Source: a bacterium
Lineage (GTDB): Bacteria; Blakebacterota; Blakebacteria; Blakebacterales; Blakebacteraceae
Direction of reading: 5' to 3'
DNA length: 7,793 nt
Assembly: GCA_025774615.1 (NCBI GenBank)
Contig: JALGVQ010000135.1
Coordinates: 1-7,793 of the forward strand
Part shown: positions 6,339 to 7,793 of the stretch, piece by piece
Position numbering within the stretch: position 1 is the stretch's first letter
Layout of the letters: each line of letters opens with the position of its first letter
Program-made: the position numbers and the translations under genes
The notes under the pieces: model-generated
The model's input: only the letters and a program-made list of their open reading frames with translations
What the model was told of the DNA's origin: nothing
The model's database searches: none

Positions 6339-7750
6339 GGCCGCACCCCCAACGCCTGACGAACAGTCCACTCCAGGGAGCTGTCTTCATCATGGGCCTG
6401 TACCGTGAGCAGGTAAATACCCGGCGCAACCTGGTTGCTCCCGGAGCGCGGATCCCAGATCTCCTCTCCGGTCCCCGGAACCAGGATACCCCGGATGAGG
6501 AGAGCCACCTCACGACCCGACATATCGAACAGCCTCGCCCACACCCGCAGGCGCGTTGCCGAACTATTCCACCGCAGAGTGATCCGACCATCCGGGAGAT
6601 GATCGGTTCCGAACCGGAATACCCCCGTCTCTTCCACCGGTGATCGAGCCGCATCGATCCGGCCGGGTGATGAATCATCGACAGATCGCCCGATTCCCCA
6701 TGCCTCGGGTGACCATCCGGGGAGATCGGGCCGCCATCTCTGCCACGTGATCCCGCGTGGCAATCCATCTACCGGACGGATCACCGCACTGTCCACTACC
6801 GCTCCGGCCGGGTCGGTCAGGGTGATGACACTGCCCCCATCGGCGATCCGCAGACCGGGCCAGATGTGAGGCACAACGGTCTGATCGAAGCCCTGAGAGA
6901 GCAATGGATCCCTGATAGTGCTGTCTGAGGCAACGAGGAGAACCTGACCGGTTCTGTCGCCTATGACCGATCGTCTCCCACTGGAAAGTGGTGACGCCAT
7001 GGAGCGTATGGTAAGGCTCCATCCGAACCATGTTGCATCAGGTGTGGTTCCGGAAGCTGTCACCCCCATGATGCCGGCCTCCGCGCATTCCACCCATTCA
7101 CTCCACCCCTCGAGGGGACGTGGCTGAACCTCGGAGATGACTCTCGAAAGGGGCCGGTGGGGTATTGGCGCTGGTGAGTTTTCTCTCCCCGGAGTCGACC
7201 CGGTCGGGTCACGGCTCGGTATCCATGAAACCACCCCGGAATCATCCACTTGCCGTTCCCAGGAAATCCCGTCACCGGAATCAGATTCCCAGGCAACCGA
7301 ATCGACAATGCCACCAGAGGGACCGATGAGTACCAGCCTGTCTCCCGCTGCCCGGAGACCGTTTCCCAGAGTGGTGTCATCAGTTTTCAGAACCAGTACA
7401 TCAGGGAGGAGATCGAACGTGGCCGGATCACCATCAGGATCGAGAATGAGCGCGAACCCGTCCGGTTGGAGCAGTGTAGAGCCCCCGCTGTACCACGGCA
7501 CGATCAGGTCAGTGGGATCATGGGTGTCTCCCAGAACCCACCCGGAAAGGTCGACCGCCTGATCGCACCTGTTTATCAGTTCGATCCACTCACCGGCACC
7601 GTTTCCCTCGGAACCGGGCGCGTTCGCCATCACCTCGTTGAACAGGATCGTATCGGAGTAGTGCCAAACGGAATGTTCAGTACGGAATGTCGAACCGGTG
7701 GTGCAGATACAGCAGATGCAGACGAGCGTGATCACCTGAGAACGACTCAT
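6335..7750 (-). CDS. Secreted protein with two lamin-tail domains and a FlgD-like/type IX-like C-terminal domain
   Basis: The product is 471 residues from the ATG at 7750. A GTG at 7762 would add four. The N-terminus (MSRSQVITLVCICCICTTGS) is a Sec-type signal peptide, with no good lipobox despite the Cys cluster. Residues about 34-187 form a lamin-tail domain: ILFNEVMANAP, GEWIELINRCDQAVDLSGWV, LRAAGDRLVLIGPSGGIVDS, ISWERQVDDSG and TPGREN. Residues about 204-366 repeat this plan in diverged form (VISEVQPRP, EWVECAE, LRIADGGSVITLTDPAGAVV, ITWQR, SPGRID), so a second lamin-tail copy is likely. Residues about 381-466 resemble FlgD Ig-like/secretion C-terminal domains: VWARLFDMSGREVALLIRG, EEIWDPR, VAPGIYLLTVQA. 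Bacterial lamin-tail domains occur in exported proteins, often beside nucleases or adhesins, but no catalytic domain is present here. It is therefore probably a surface binding or structural protein. It is the first gene of a coupled envelope operon, joined to the next gene by a TTGA overlap. Confidence 0.88.
   Translation of the reverse strand: MSRSQVITLVCICCICTTGSTFRTEHSVWHYSDTILFNEVMANAPGSEGNGAGEWIELINRCDQAVDLSGWVLGDTHDPTDLIVPWYSGGSTLLQPDGFALILDPDGDPATFDLLPDVLVLKTDDTTLGNGLRAAGDRLVLIGPSGGIVDSVAWESDSGDGISWERQVDDSGVVSWIPSRDPTGSTPGRENSPAPIPHRPLSRVISEVQPRPLEGWSEWVECAEAGIMGVTASGTTPDATWFGWSLTIRSMASPLSSGRRSVIGDRTGQVLLVASDSTIRDPLLSQGFDQTVVPHIWPGLRIADGGSVITLTDPAGAVVDSAVIRPVDGLPRGITWQRWRPDLPGWSPEAWGIGRSVDDSSPGRIDAARSPVEETGVFRFGTDHLPDGRITLRWNSSATRLRVWARLFDMSGREVALLIRGILVPGTGEEIWDPRSGSNQVAPGIYLLTVQAHDEDSSLEWTVRQALGVRP
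6345..6350 (-). promoter_or_regulatory. Shine-Dalgarno supporting the TTG start at 6338
   Basis: GGGGGT on the minus strand lies 6 nt before TTG, inside the last codons of the upstream lamin-tail gene. It decides the choice of the TTG start over the GTG at 6371 and supports coupled translation. Confidence 0.55.
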
Positions 7751-7755
7751 GGTAT

Positions 7756-7760
7756 CCCTC
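7756..7760 (-). promoter_or_regulatory. Shine-Dalgarno of the lamin-tail gene
   Basis: GAGGG on the minus strand, within GTGAGGG, lies 5 nt before the ATG at 7750. It favours this ATG over the GTG at 7762, which sits inside the ribosome site. The remaining 30 or so bases to the window edge are too short to judge for a promoter. Confidence 0.65.
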
Positions 7761-7793
7761 ACCAGGCCAGGGCCGAAGGGTGGCCGGAATGGG

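Overview
This window carries seven protein-coding genes, all on the minus strand. Transcription therefore runs from high to low coordinates. Every long plus-strand reading frame is a shadow of one of these genes. The sequence is GC-rich. No rRNA, tRNA, CRISPR array or intact mobile element is visible.

Organism: a bacterium, probably one with an outer membrane. A secreted lamin-tail-domain protein with a FlgD-like/type IX-like C-terminal domain, followed by two signal-peptide proteins that look like beta-barrels, is a combination common in the Fibrobacteres-Chlorobi-Bacteroidetes (FCB) group and related candidate phyla (for example Eisenbacteria, Krumholzibacteriota or Latescibacteria-type lineages). 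This is an inference from protein style. No phylogenetic marker here fixes the taxon.

Layout in the direction of transcription. (1) 7750-4030 is a tightly coupled three-gene envelope unit: a lamin-tail protein, a 285-residue and a 484-residue beta-rich exported protein. The genes are joined by two 4-bp stop/start overlaps, TTGA and ATGA. (2) Alanine racemase (alr) follows within 27 bp (45 bp if a later start is used) and could be co-transcribed. (3) A 234-bp gap holds three head-to-tail copies of a 22-bp repeat. (4) The glycine cleavage T protein (gcvT), a ComB-family 2-phosphosulfolactate phosphatase and the N-terminal membrane part of the DNA translocase FtsK complete the window. FtsK runs off the left edge.

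How the genes work together: Alr (D-alanine for peptidoglycan) and FtsK (division and chromosome segregation) are envelope or division housekeeping functions, and GcvT is one-carbon metabolism. The ComB-like enzyme stands without the other coenzyme M or sulfolactate genes. The least explained parts are the coupled lamin-tail/barrel trio and the 22-bp repeat cluster. The repeats resemble the multiple terminal repeats of IS21-type elements, but no transposase is present.
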